Of a stretch of DNA of 64,000 nt, positions 1 to 8,971 are shown one piece after another. The DNA is taken from NCBI RefSeq assembly GCF_031432315.1, contig NZ_JAVKGO010000002.1, positions 124,001-188,000 on the forward strand, written 5' to 3'. The notes beneath the pieces were generated by a model. That model was not told where the DNA came from and did no database searches. It saw only the letters and a list, made by a program, of their open reading frames with translations. Every line of letters starts with the position of its first letter. Positions within the stretch are counted from its first letter, which is position 1. A program made the translations under genes and the position numbers. Source of the stretch: Serpentinicella sp031432315 (GTDB lineage: Bacteria > Bacillota > Clostridia > Peptostreptococcales > Natronincolaceae).

Positions 1-2
1 GT

Positions 3-1925
3 GACATAAAAAATCAAAATTTACTTGAAATTTATGGTGAGAAAATTGCTCTGGTTTTAAAGTTGAAAAATTCAGAAAAATTACTGCTAAAAAGTGAAAG
101 AAAGTTTAGGAGTTATATAAATGAGGCGCCAAATGGAATTTTTATCATTAATAAAAATGGATATTATGAAGAGGTTAACAAAGAAGCTACAAAACTTTCT
201 GGTTTTTCTCAAGAAGCGCTTATAAATAAACATTATACAGATATTATAAGAGAACAAGGAAAAAAAGCGGCTCAGGAGGCCTTTAAAGAAATTTTAAGCA
301 CTGGTCGAGCAAAAATAGAAGTGCCGATAAAGACGAAAACCGGTGAAAATCGATTTTGGTATATTGAAGGAATTAAACTTTCTGAAGACAAGATATTAGT
401 GTACGCAAAGGATATAACTAAACGTATATTAGAAAAACAAGAACTAATTTTATCAAAGAAAAATGCAGAGGCTGGAAACAAGGCAAAAAGTCGATTTCTT
501 GCCAGTATTAGTCATGAGATTAGAACACCTTTAAACGGTATTTTAGGTTTTATGGAACTTTTTAAAAACACAACTTTAGACCAAGAACAATATGAGTATA
601 TAAAAAATGTGGATGTACTATCTAAGTTATTATTGAATCATATTGAGAACTTACTAGATTTATCTAAAATAGAAGCAAATAAATTGAAATTAGCCCGTGA
701 AGTATTTAGCTTAGAGAAAACAATACAAGAAGCAGTTTTTTCTTTGAGTGGAAATGCAAAAGAAAAAGGACTTGGGTTAAATATATGTACCGACGAACAC
801 CTGCCAAAACTAGTAAAAGGTGATGAGATAAAATTAAAACAAATATTTATAAATTTAATAGATAACGCAATCAAGTTTTCTCAAAAAGGCAGTGTAGATA
901 TCGATGTGCAACTTATTAAACAATCAGATAAATATTGTTCGTTACAGGTAAGTGTCGCAGATGAAGGAATGGGGATGACCGCTGAAACCATAAATCGTAT
1001 TTTTAGATTTTTTATGCAAGGAGATGCGTCTCACTCAAGAAAATATGGTGGCACAGGATTAGGACTGCCGATTACAAAAGGGATTATAGAAAAAATGAAC
1101 GGAGAGATACAGGTTAGTAGTGAGGTAGGTGTAGGTACAAAATTTACTTTTACCCTGCAATTAGAGCGAGTTGATAGTGCTACTGAAATTGAGGGATTGG
1201 GTAACGAAAAGGAATGTAACGTATCTATAGCAAAAGATATAAAAATACTATTAGCGGAAGATGATAAATACAATGCTAAATATTTTATAAAACTACTGCA
1301 GACTTTAGGTTTACAGTGTGATGTTGTAGAAAATGGCAAACAAGCAATTGAAGCCGTATTTAAAAAAGACTATGATATTGTTTTTATGGATTGTCAGATG
1401 CCGAGTATGGATGGATATACGGCAACAAAGGAGATCAGGAAATCAAAATTAAAATCTCCATATCCTAAGATAATTGCTGTTACCGCTTATACAATGGAAG
1501 AAGATATTCAAAATTGTTTTGACAGTGGTATGGATGCATATATCACTAAGCCTTTCCAGTTAAGTGACGTAATAAAAATCATTAAAAGATTTTATCCACA
1601 TAGGTTTACAAATACAGGGTTTAAAAAGGATATAACTTCATATTTAGAAAATCAATTAGGACTCAGCCAAGAAATGATTAACGAATTATTGTATGATTAT
1701 AGAACGCAGATGTTAAATTATGTAGATAGCCTAGAATTTTCTAATGAAAACAAGGAATATATAGATAGCGTGCTGATGAAAATAAAAGAATCTTCTAGAA
1801 ATATTCATGCATATTCTATTATTGGGCTAATAGAAAGTTGTGAAGGTAAAATGCAGGATAATATGAGTATAGATTGTTTAGATACTTTAATTCAGCAATT
1901 AAAAAGTTACATTGAAAAATTATAG
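3..1925 (+). CDS. Hybrid sensor histidine kinase (GAF-like end, PAS, HisKA, HATPase, REC, degenerate HPt), 5' partial
   Basis: Cytoplasmic hybrid kinase; the reading frame is open to the window edge, so the start lies outside. Numbering from the TTG at 63: PAS about 12-120, HisKA with the phosphoacceptor His151 in SHEIRTPLNG, HATPase with N-box around 263-272, DEGMGM and GGTGLGL, then a receiver (acidic pair D400/D401, acceptor D443, K496). Codons before 63 read like the end of a GAF domain (GEKIALVLKLKNSE), so the TTG is unlikely to be the real start. The last 110 residues resemble an HPt bundle, but the usual HxxKGSS is MKIKESS: His is Met572 and Gly is Glu576, so this module probably cannot carry phosphate. 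Phosphate from the receiver could pass to the separate HPt protein encoded at 2546 (inference). No membrane segment is seen in the visible part. Confidence 0.9.
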   Translation, partial: DIKNQNLLEIYGEKIALVLKLKNSEKLLLKSERKFRSYINEAPNGIFIINKNGYYEEVNKEATKLSGFSQEALINKHYTDIIREQGKKAAQEAFKEILSTGRAKIEVPIKTKTGENRFWYIEGIKLSEDKILVYAKDITKRILEKQELILSKKNAEAGNKAKSRFLASISHEIRTPLNGILGFMELFKNTTLDQEQYEYIKNVDVLSKLLLNHIENLLDLSKIEANKLKLAREVFSLEKTIQEAVFSLSGNAKEKGLGLNICTDEHLPKLVKGDEIKLKQIFINLIDNAIKFSQKGSVDIDVQLIKQSDKYCSLQVSVADEGMGMTAETINRIFRFFMQGDASHSRKYGGTGLGLPITKGIIEKMNGEIQVSSEVGVGTKFTFTLQLERVDSATEIEGLGNEKECNVSIAKDIKILLAEDDKYNAKYFIKLLQTLGLQCDVVENGKQAIEAVFKKDYDIVFMDCQMPSMDGYTATKEIRKSKLKSPYPKIIAVTAYTMEEDIQNCFDSGMDAYITKPFQLSDVIKIIKRFYPHRFTNTGFKKDITSYLENQLGLSQEMINELLYDYRTQMLNYVDSLEFSNENKEYIDSVLMKIKESSRNIHAYSIIGLIESCEGKMQDNMSIDCLDTLIQQLKSYIEKL

Positions 1926-2000
1926 CGAAAAAATGAATACCAGCATTTTGTCTAAAGTTTCCTCTATACAGGCCCATCACCATAAATTTCCTACTGTAAT

Positions 2001-2034
2001 AAAAACTGCTTAAATTTATGTTAAGCAGTTTTTT
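2001..2034 (+). terminator. Rho-independent terminator after the hybrid kinase
   Basis: A 13-bp stem (AAAAACTGCTTAA paired with TTAAGCAGTTTTT) with a 7-nt loop and a run of T; it separates the kinase from the gene at 2146. Confidence 0.8.
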
Positions 2035-2040
2035 GATATT

Positions 2041-2115
2041 ATTACAAATTAATACATAAAATTTACAAAACTGTTACAAAAAATGATAGTAGCAAAAAAA
2101 GTGACATGGTAAAAT
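2041..2115 (+). promoter_or_regulatory. Phased TTTACA-like repeats and -10 box upstream of the 121-aa gene
   Basis: Four hexamers ATTACA (2041), AATACA (2051), TTTACA (2062) and GTTACA (2073) are spaced 10-11 bp apart. The last ends 31 bp before a possible -10 TAAAAT at 2110, with no good -35. This geometry is typical of binding by dimers of PhoB/PhoP/OmpR-family activators (known for B. subtilis PhoP boxes, TTWACA repeats). The same layout is found before cheA and before the lipoprotein gene. In AT-rich DNA single hexamers are common, so the periodicity is the evidence. Confidence 0.5.
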
Positions 2116-2145
2116 AATCCCTATAGAATAAAGGGGGGGATTGAA

Positions 2146-2511
2146 ATGAATAATATCAAATTTAAAAAGATAACAATGGAGGCGGTTATTGAAGATTTAA
2201 AAATGTTAATCGTCAATAATAAGGACAAGTACATTGATATTGAGCATTCAATATTTAGGGGGGAACTGGTTTTTTTAAAAGTAAAAAAAGAACATCTAAT
2301 ATTAGAAGAAGATTACACAATGAACACTTGGATACGGATATTAAGTGGAAGAATGCGTTACTACACAGTTATAAAAAACGATCAAAATTATAGCTTATAT
2401 AGAATAGATCGGCAACAAGAAAAGCACTACTTTAACTTAGGTTATTTAGTGATGGAAGTAGGAAAATTTGACATTTATGAATATACTAGTTTTCATAAAT
2501 TATATGCATAG
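2146..2511 (+). CDS. Unknown 121-aa protein of the signalling island
   Basis: Not recognised. A 121-residue soluble protein, no signal peptide or membrane segment, mixed alpha/beta character with many aromatic residues in the second half (MRYYTVIKND, HYFNLGYLVM). Start ATG follows a strong GGGGGG site. It has its own terminator-isolated promoter with phased TTTACA-like repeats and is followed 34 bp later by the REC-HPt gene, so the two are probably co-transcribed. By position it could be a partner or output protein of the phosphorelay, but no motif shows this. Confidence 0.7.
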   Translation: MNNIKFKKITMEAVIEDLKMLIVNNKDKYIDIEHSIFRGELVFLKVKKEHLILEEDYTMNTWIRILSGRMRYYTVIKNDQNYSLYRIDRQQEKHYFNLGYLVMEVGKFDIYEYTSFHKLYA

Positions 2512-2545
2512 GAGACTTATATAAGAACTAGAAAGGTTGAGAAAC

Positions 2546-3289
2546 ATGAAAATACTGTTAGTAGAGGATGACAAAGTCAGTCAAAAGATTGTTTATTTTA
2601 TGATGAAGAAAAAACAGTGGTTATTAGACATAGCCAGTAATGGTGAAGAAGCAATTACTTTAACTAGAAATAATTTATATGATGCGATACTAATGGATTT
2701 ACATTTGGAAGATATGAATGGTTTTGAAGTAGTAAGAAAAATTAAAAAAGAGAATGAATCTCTACATAAAAACACACCAATTTTTGCCATGACAGCAGGC
2801 ACATCAATTGAAGATAAAATTAGATGTATTGAAGCTGGTATGCAAGATTGTTTATATAAGCCCATAAACCCTGAGCTGTTATATAGCATATTAGAAAGGT
2901 TAACAAATAAAAATGCACATGAACAAATGGATCTAGCTAGCTTAAATAATGCTTTAGCACTTTTAGGTGGGAGCAAAGAATTACTGATAGATTTAATTAC
3001 GTATTTTACATCTAATGAATTTAAAGAAAATGTTTTGGATAAAATGGAAAGTATGATTAACAAGACTGAGTATGCTGCGCTAAAAGAAATAACCCATAAA
3101 TTAAAAGGAACAACTGCATATATAAAAGATATATCTCCATTATATGAGCTGGTCAAAGTATTAGAAAATACGATTAAAGAAGGTAGTTATGAATCGATAC
3201 CAGAGAATTATAATTTAGTAAAAAAAGAATATGAGGCGGTCAGTATAAAATTATCCGCTTATTTACAATTTATAGATCATAAGGAATAA
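2546..3289 (+). CDS. Response regulator with REC and HPt domains, no DNA-binding domain
   Basis: 247 aa. Receiver in residues 1-120 (acidic pair E7/D8/D9, acceptor D51 in LMDLHLEDMNG, K105), then a histidine phosphotransfer domain with ITHKLKGTT, phosphoacceptor His184. This is the layout of a phosphorelay shuttle: phosphate can enter at D51 or leave and arrive at His184. I chose ATG 2546, 10 bp after GAAAGG, over the TTG at 2537 that falls almost inside the ribosome site. It lies beside a hybrid kinase whose own HPt lacks the histidine, so it is a good candidate to supply it (inference). The stop codon lies in a bidirectional terminator stem. Confidence 0.88.
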   Translation: MKILLVEDDKVSQKIVYFMMKKKQWLLDIASNGEEAITLTRNNLYDAILMDLHLEDMNGFEVVRKIKKENESLHKNTPIFAMTAGTSIEDKIRCIEAGMQDCLYKPINPELLYSILERLTNKNAHEQMDLASLNNALALLGGSKELLIDLITYFTSNEFKENVLDKMESMINKTEYAALKEITHKLKGTTAYIKDISPLYELVKVLENTIKEGSYESIPENYNLVKKEYEAVSIKLSAYLQFIDHKE

Positions 3290-3324
3290 AACTGAATAAC
3301 CCAAATAATGATTCAGTTTTATTC
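3284..3324. terminator. Bidirectional terminator between convergent genes
   Basis: A perfect 14-bp stem (3284-3297 with 3311-3324). The stop codons of both convergent genes, TAA at 3287 and the minus-strand stop at 3319-3321, sit inside the stem. Confidence 0.8.
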
Positions 3325-4023
3325 ACTATTAGTATTTATAAAAGCTTTTGCAAAACGGTAGCCGACACCACGGACCGTTTCAATTAGTTTGTTGTCTTTG
3401 TCTGCTAATTTCTTTCTTAAAGAAGAAATATGCATATCAATTATTCTGGTCTCGGAAAAACATGAATCTCCCCAAAGTTTTGTTAGTAGCTGATCCCTTG
3501 AAAATACATGGTCAGCGTTTTCGACTAAAATCAGTAAAAGATTAAACTCCGCTGAAGTGAATTTTATGTTTTTACCATCTTTTATCACTCTTCTAGCATC
3601 AATATCGATTGTAATATCCTTAATTTTAATATTATTTTCTTTAACTACTAATCGATTTGTTTTTCTAAAACAAGCTTTTAGACGTGCGATTAATTCCCTG
3701 TTATAAAAGGGTTTTGTAATGTAATCATCAGCCCCTAATTCTAAGGCTAAAATCACATCAACTTTATCCTCATTACTTGTTACAACTAAAATGGGCATTT
3801 CATTGTAGAACTCGTTTTTACGAATGTCTTTTATAATATCAAACCCATTTATATCAGGTAAAAACAAGTCTAATACCATTCCATCAATATGATGATTATT
3901 TAATAAATCTAGACCTATTTCTCCTGTGGTACCTACTAAAGAATTATATTGATGTTTGTTTAATGTCTGCTCTATTAGTTTTGCCGTAGTGAGCTCGTCT
4001 TCAATAACTAAAATATTTTTCAT
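3319..4023 (-). CDS. OmpR/PhoB-family response regulator
   Basis: 234 aa DNA-binding regulator. Receiver at 1-118 with E8/D9, phosphoacceptor D52 (MVLDLFLPDING) and the conserved ITKPF lysine; winged-helix effector domain from about 130 to 228, with FTSAEFNLLLILVEN and the wing VRGVGYRF. Start ATG is preceded on the minus strand by an AAAGGAGTG site. It has no cognate kinase gene directly beside it on the same strand. It is divergent from cheA; the 163-bp gap holds phased TTTACA-like repeats of the type bound by this family, so it may control cheA and itself (inference). Its phosphodonor could be the hybrid kinase, the REC-HPt protein or CheA. Confidence 0.9.
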   Translation of the reverse strand: MKNILVIEDELTTAKLIEQTLNKHQYNSLVGTTGEIGLDLLNNHHIDGMVLDLFLPDINGFDIIKDIRKNEFYNEMPILVVTSNEDKVDVILALELGADDYITKPFYNRELIARLKACFRKTNRLVVKENNIKIKDITIDIDARRVIKDGKNIKFTSAEFNLLLILVENADHVFSRDQLLTKLWGDSCFSETRIIDMHISSLRKKLADKDNKLIETVRGVGYRFAKAFINTNSE

Positions 4024-4073
4024 TTAATACCCACTCCTTTTTAATAATTATAGTATACAAAAAAAAACAATTA

Positions 4074-4147
4074 TTTACAATATATTTACAACTATGGTAA
4101 CAAATTTTACAAAAACTTACTATAGTTGTATATAAAGTTACTATATT
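4074..4147 (+). promoter_or_regulatory. Phased TTTACA repeats and -10 box upstream of cheA
   Basis: TTTACA at 4074 and 4085, GTAACA at 4097 and TTTACA at 4106 lie at 11, 12 and 9 bp steps. The last ends 30 bp before TATATT (4142), and the -35 position is poor. An imperfect inverted repeat, ACAACTATGGT with ACTATAGTTGT (about 4088-4129), overlaps the right part. The site is between the divergent OmpR-type regulator gene and cheA. Confidence 0.5.
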
Positions 4148-4186
4148 AGTAAAATTCTTTAAAAATCATGGCAAGGAGGGGAAGAT

Positions 4187-6214
4187 TTGTATAAAGATTT
4201 TGACGTAGATGCAATGCTGTCCATTTTTGTTTTTGAGACCTCTCAACTAATTGAAAGCCTTGAAGAAATAATCATCCAGGTTGAAGATTCAAATAATTTA
4301 AATGAATACATAAATGAAATTTTTAGAGTGATGCATACCATAAAAGGTTCATCTACTATGATGGGGTATGAAAGTATATCTACATTGTCTCATACATTAG
4401 AAGATTTATTTTTTATTATAAGGGACAGACAACTGGAAGAAGAAATAAATAACACAGAACTAGCAGATATTACATTGAAATTTAGTGATTTTATAAAAAA
4501 ACAGATACAAATGATAGAAAATGGCGAGCAAATAGACACAGCACCAGAAGCCTTAATAAAAGATGCTAAGGATGTCCTAAATAAGTTGAAAGGGACAACC
4601 TCTAGCCCTAAAGAAATGGAGCAAAAGACAGATCAAACCAATAATGGAAACATAGGTCAATTAGACAATTACAGTGCCTTAGAAGACACTTATTGGATTA
4701 CGCTGTTTTTTGAGGAAGATGCAGGAATGGAAAATGTTAGAGCCTTTTCCGTAGTTCATCAATTAAGTGAGATTGTAAATGTACTAAGCTTTATACCGGA
4801 AACAATTGCATCAGATAGTGACACAGCAGAAAGGATTATAAAAGAAGGGTTTAAAATAAAATTGGAAGCAGGGGAATTAAGAGAAATAGAAAAGTGTATT
4901 AATTCACTGTCTCTAATAAAAGAATACATTATAACTCCTGTAGAAGAAGCCACTATTGAAAAAGATAACAAATTACAAGTGGGACAAAAAGACGATCGAA
5001 AAAGCCAAGAAAACAAAACAAAAGAACCAACAACTACAAAGAAATCAAAAAACAAAATGATAAGTGTAGATGTAAATAAATTAGATAGTTTGATGGATCT
5101 TGTTGGCGAGCTAGTATTAGCCGAATCCATGGTTAGTAGAAATCCAGAGGTTGCAAATCTAAATATAGAAAGCTTTAGTAAAGCAACGACAAGATTAAGA
5201 AAGATTATTCACGATACACAACAAGAGGTGATGTCTATACGAATGGTCACCTTATCTCAAACCTTTCAAAAGATGAAACGACTCGTTAGAGATATGGGAA
5301 AAAAGACAAACAAAAAAGTAGAGATAGTCACAAGAGGGGAAGAAGTAGAAGTAGATAAAAATGTGATCGAGTTTTTATCCGACCCATTATTACATATTAT
5401 AAGGAATGCAGTAGACCATGGTATTGAATCCCCAAAAGAAAGATTAAACTGTGGAAAGGCAGAAGAGGGAAAAATAACTTTAGAAGCAAAAAATGTAAGT
5501 GGAGATGTTGTCATTAATATTATAGATGATGGAAAGGGTTTAGATAGAGATAAGATTTTAAATAAAGCCTTAGATCATGGATTAGTAGATATTAGTGCAA
5601 AAGAATTAACGGATAAAGAAGTCTATGCTTTTATCTTTTTACCCGGGTTTTCTACTAAAGACAATGTATCCGAGTTTTCCGGTAGAGGGGTAGGAATGGA
5701 TGTTGTTAATAAAAATATTGAACAGGTTAGAGGGCGTGTAGCCGTTGATAGTACATCTGGAAAGGGGACAACCATTAGTATTAAAATCCCCTTAACTTTA
5801 GCAGTCATCGATGGCATGATTATTAACGTAGGTGTCTCAAAATATATTATACCGACTATGTCAATTAACCACTCCATATGCATTAAAGAAGATGAGATCA
5901 TCAAAGATACAGATGGGAACGAAATGCTCTTAATAAGAAATCAGGCATTGCCTATTCTAAGGTTGCATCATTTGTATAAAACGGAAGGTGCCCGAGAAAA
6001 GATTTCAGAAGGCGTTATTATTATTGTAGAAAGTGATAAACAAATGTTTTGTGTCTTTGCAGATGAGCTTGCTGGTCAACAACAAATTGTTGTAAAAGAA
6101 CTCCCGGAATATATAAAAGGAGTAAAGGCCGTTGCAGGGTGCACGCTATTAGGAGATGGTAGTGTCAGTTTAATTTTAGATGTAAACAAACTAACGGATT
6201 TTTTAGATGAATAA
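4187..6214 (+). CDS. cheA: Chemotaxis histidine kinase CheA
   Basis: 675 aa class II histidine kinase of a chemosensory array at the inner face of the membrane. P1 HPt domain 1-105 with His50 in MHTIKGSS; P2-like CheY/CheB docking domain about 165-255; charged linker 255-290; P3 dimerisation 291-355; P4 ATPase with N-box IIRNAVDHGIE, DDGKGL and GRGVGMD; P5 CheW-like domain from about 540 to the end. TTG start, 8 bp after AAGGAGGGG. First gene of cheA-cheW-mcp-cheR-cheB. The P2 domain implies a CheY partner, yet none is encoded here, so it must be elsewhere or the local receivers substitute. Confidence 0.95.
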   Translation: MYKDFDVDAMLSIFVFETSQLIESLEEIIIQVEDSNNLNEYINEIFRVMHTIKGSSTMMGYESISTLSHTLEDLFFIIRDRQLEEEINNTELADITLKFSDFIKKQIQMIENGEQIDTAPEALIKDAKDVLNKLKGTTSSPKEMEQKTDQTNNGNIGQLDNYSALEDTYWITLFFEEDAGMENVRAFSVVHQLSEIVNVLSFIPETIASDSDTAERIIKEGFKIKLEAGELREIEKCINSLSLIKEYIITPVEEATIEKDNKLQVGQKDDRKSQENKTKEPTTTKKSKNKMISVDVNKLDSLMDLVGELVLAESMVSRNPEVANLNIESFSKATTRLRKIIHDTQQEVMSIRMVTLSQTFQKMKRLVRDMGKKTNKKVEIVTRGEEVEVDKNVIEFLSDPLLHIIRNAVDHGIESPKERLNCGKAEEGKITLEAKNVSGDVVINIIDDGKGLDRDKILNKALDHGLVDISAKELTDKEVYAFIFLPGFSTKDNVSEFSGRGVGMDVVNKNIEQVRGRVAVDSTSGKGTTISIKIPLTLAVIDGMIINVGVSKYIIPTMSINHSICIKEDEIIKDTDGNEMLLIRNQALPILRLHHLYKTEGAREKISEGVIIIVESDKQMFCVFADELAGQQQIVVKELPEYIKGVKAVAGCTLLGDGSVSLILDVNKLTDFLDE

Positions 6215-6229
6215 AAGGGGGGAGATTTT

Positions 6230-6727
6230 ATGTCGATTGCTGAACAGGAAGTTGTATTACCAACTTCTGAAAATGTAAAGCTTACAGAGATGATACTTGT
6301 ATTTGCATTGGGAGAAGAAGAGTTTGGTATTGATATTAGTCATGTAATAGAAATAATTGGGATTCAAGAAATTACCTCAATACCAGAACTGCCGACTTAT
6401 ATAAAAGGCGTTATAAATTTGAGGGGAAAGATCATTCCTGTTATGGATGTAAGGCTTAAGTTTAAAAAAGCTTTTAAGGCTTATCACGACAGAACTTGTA
6501 TAATTGTAATAAAAATACAGGATATATTTATTGGTTTAGCCGTAGATAGTGTTTCAGAAGTAATTACAATTAAAACAGAAGATATAACGCCACCGCCTCA
6601 AATTAATAACCAATATAAAAATAAGTACATCCGAGGCATTGTAAAAACATCAAAAAAGATAAAGTTACTACTAGATGTAGAGCAATTAATAAAAAAAGAG
6701 GAAATAGAAGGTGTATTGCAAGACTAA
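6230..6727 (+). CDS. cheW: Chemotaxis coupling protein CheW
   Basis: 165 aa adaptor linking receptors to CheA. The SH3-like CheW fold covers about residues 18-155; the motifs FGIDISHVIEIIGIQEIT and YIKGVINLRGKIIPVMDVR are characteristic. A 17-residue N-terminal extension is low in features. ATG start, 9 bp after AAAGGGGGG, and only 15 bp after the cheA stop, so it is translated in the same operon. Confidence 0.95.
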   Translation: MSIAEQEVVLPTSENVKLTEMILVFALGEEEFGIDISHVIEIIGIQEITSIPELPTYIKGVINLRGKIIPVMDVRLKFKKAFKAYHDRTCIIVIKIQDIFIGLAVDSVSEVITIKTEDITPPPQINNQYKNKYIRGIVKTSKKIKLLLDVEQLIKKEEIEGVLQD

Positions 6728-6748
6728 TAAAAAATGGGGGGATATATG

Positions 6749-8971
6749 ATGAAATGGTTTAATAACTTAAAGATAGGAAGTAAAATTTTGTTTAGTACAA
6801 TTGTTTTAGGCATAGCAATAATTGCAGTAGGTGGGGCATCTATTTATTACTTTAATGATATAGACCAAGGTTATACTGAAATGTACGAAGAAAACGTTAT
6901 TCCTATGGTTGAAATTTCAGAAATATCAACACGTTTTCAAAGAGAGCGTGTTAACGTAAGTCAGATGATTGCATCTAATAACATGGATGCTAAAATAAGT
7001 TATGCCCAGAGAATTGATCATATTGCAGCGGAGATACAACAAGATTTACAGGAACTAGAGGCGGCATTAACAAATGAAGATTTATTAAGAGATGTTGCAC
7101 AGTTACGCTTAAACCTTTATCATTACCAAGGTATTAGAGAGGAAATGGTAAATTTAGCTTTGAATGATGAAAATGAAGCGGCATATATTCTGCTAACTAA
7201 TGAAGGAGCACCTGTAGCAGAAAGTGTAAACAGGAACATTGATGAACTGTTTACACTCATCACTGAAAATACACAAAGTATTTCAGAAAGAAATACTGCA
7301 ACAGTATCAAGTGTAAATCAAATTATTATGGTGATTATTATTATAGGAATGCTACTTGCAATTTTATTAGTGTTTATAAGCACTAAAGCAATTAGTAAAC
7401 CAATTAAAAAATTAACCTATATTGCATCTGAACTAGCCTTAGGAAATATAGATGTAAAAGTAGATGTTAATTCAAAGGACGAGATTGGTGAGTTAGGAGA
7501 ATCATTTAAAAAAATGATTTCAAGTATCCAATACAAAGCCGAAATTGCTGAACATATATCCAAAGGTGAAATAGATTACGATGTAAAGCTGGAGTCGGAT
7601 AAAGACTTTTTAGGAGCTAAGCTACGAGAATCTGCAACGATCGTAAAAAAAATAATTAACGAGGTGAACGCATTAAACGATGCTGCTAAAAAGGGGAATC
7701 TTGGCTTTAGAGCAAGTACAGAGGACTGTCACGGTGCTTGGTATGAACTATTAGATGGCATTAATAACACATTAGATGCTGTTCTCAATCCGGTAAAAGA
7801 GGCAAATGAAGTGTTGCAACAGCTTTCGGAAGGTAATCTAAAAGCAAAAGTTACAGGAGAATATCTAGGAGACCATGCTCAAATTAAAGATGGATTAAAT
7901 AGTACAATGGAAATCCTTTCAGATTATATAAGTGAAATATCAGAAGTGCTTTCGGAAATGGCCAATAATAATTTAGATGTAAAGCTTAAGAAAGTTTATA
8001 AGGGAGATTTTATTAAAATAAGACAAGCACTAGAGTATATTATAGAGTCCTTTAATGAAACTATTGGTGAAATTAATTGTGCAATGGAGCAGGTTGCTAG
8101 TGGGGTAATACAAATTTCTGAAGGTAGTCAAAGCCTAGCTCAAGGTTCTACGGAACAAGCAAGTGCACTAGAAGAAACAAATGTGACAATGTCAGACATA
8201 GCGAATCAGGTAAAAGAAACAGCAGAACATATTAATAAAACGAATGATTTGATGACCATAACTAATGAAAAAGCAGAAATGGGAAGCAAACAAATGGGAG
8301 ATATGGTCAATGCCATGGACGAGATAAATGGTTCAGCAGAAAATATTTCTAAAATTATTAAAGTAATTGATGAGATCGCTTTCCAAACAAATATATTGGC
8401 ATTAAATGCAGCAGTAGAGGCAGCAAGAGCTGGAGAACATGGTAAAGGCTTTGCAGTAGTCGCAGAAGAAGTTAGAAACTTAGCGGCAAGAAGTGCAAAT
8501 GCAGCAAAAGAAACGACAAAATTAATAGAGAACTCAATTAAGAAAACAGCCCAAGGCACTGAAATTGCAGGGGAAACTTCTAATGCATTAGAAGTTATAG
8601 TAGAAAATGTAAATAAGGTTAATGAACTAGTTGAAAAAATTGCAGGCGCGTCAAATGAACAAGCTACTGCTGTTACACAAGTGTACCAATCTATTGACCA
8701 GGTAAGTGAAGTCGTTCAAACAAATTCTTCTACAGCAGAAGAAACTGCAGCAACAACAGAAGAGTTAACAAATCAGGCTGAGTTAGTAAGAAAAATGATT
8801 GAAAAGTTTCAGCTTCAAAAATCTAAGCGCTTAGGAAATAATGTGAATCGATGGGGATATGAAGAAGATGCTAACAACAAGAACAACCAAGAGATAAAGC
8901 AAGAAAAAAATGAGAATAACGATGCCGATATATCTATTGACCTTGATGACAAAGACCTTGGGAAGTATTAA
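6749..8971 (+). CDS. Methyl-accepting chemotaxis protein with several HAMP-like units
   Basis: 740 aa transmembrane receptor. TM1 about 11-35, an extracytoplasmic domain of about 150 residues that looks like the four-helix-bundle (4HB_MCP) type, TM2 about 187-210, HAMP 208-262, then a long stretch (about 265-450) of repeated HAMP-like segments such as LSEGNLKAKVTGEYLGDHAQ and EMANNNLDVKLKKVYKGDF, then the signalling hairpin with tip IIKVIDEIAFQTNILALNAA (full conserved tip near 8350-8480). I chose ATG 6749, giving the typical MKWFNNLKIG start; the upstream ATG 6734 would put the GGGGGG ribosome site inside the gene. No CheR-docking pentapeptide at the C-terminus. The stimulus is unknown. Being in the operon, it is probably the dedicated receptor. 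Confidence 0.93.
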   Translation: MKWFNNLKIGSKILFSTIVLGIAIIAVGGASIYYFNDIDQGYTEMYEENVIPMVEISEISTRFQRERVNVSQMIASNNMDAKISYAQRIDHIAAEIQQDLQELEAALTNEDLLRDVAQLRLNLYHYQGIREEMVNLALNDENEAAYILLTNEGAPVAESVNRNIDELFTLITENTQSISERNTATVSSVNQIIMVIIIIGMLLAILLVFISTKAISKPIKKLTYIASELALGNIDVKVDVNSKDEIGELGESFKKMISSIQYKAEIAEHISKGEIDYDVKLESDKDFLGAKLRESATIVKKIINEVNALNDAAKKGNLGFRASTEDCHGAWYELLDGINNTLDAVLNPVKEANEVLQQLSEGNLKAKVTGEYLGDHAQIKDGLNSTMEILSDYISEISEVLSEMANNNLDVKLKKVYKGDFIKIRQALEYIIESFNETIGEINCAMEQVASGVIQISEGSQSLAQGSTEQASALEETNVTMSDIANQVKETAEHINKTNDLMTITNEKAEMGSKQMGDMVNAMDEINGSAENISKIIKVIDEIAFQTNILALNAAVEAARAGEHGKGFAVVAEEVRNLAARSANAAKETTKLIENSIKKTAQGTEIAGETSNALEVIVENVNKVNELVEKIAGASNEQATAVTQVYQSIDQVSEVVQTNSSTAEETAATTEELTNQAELVRKMIEKFQLQKSKRLGNNVNRWGYEEDANNKNNQEIKQEKNENNDADISIDLDDKDLGKY

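Noticed and set aside
2546..3289. Naming the REC-HPt protein CheY
   Set aside because: CheY is a single receiver; this protein has a second HPt domain and is twice as long. It may still take CheY's place.
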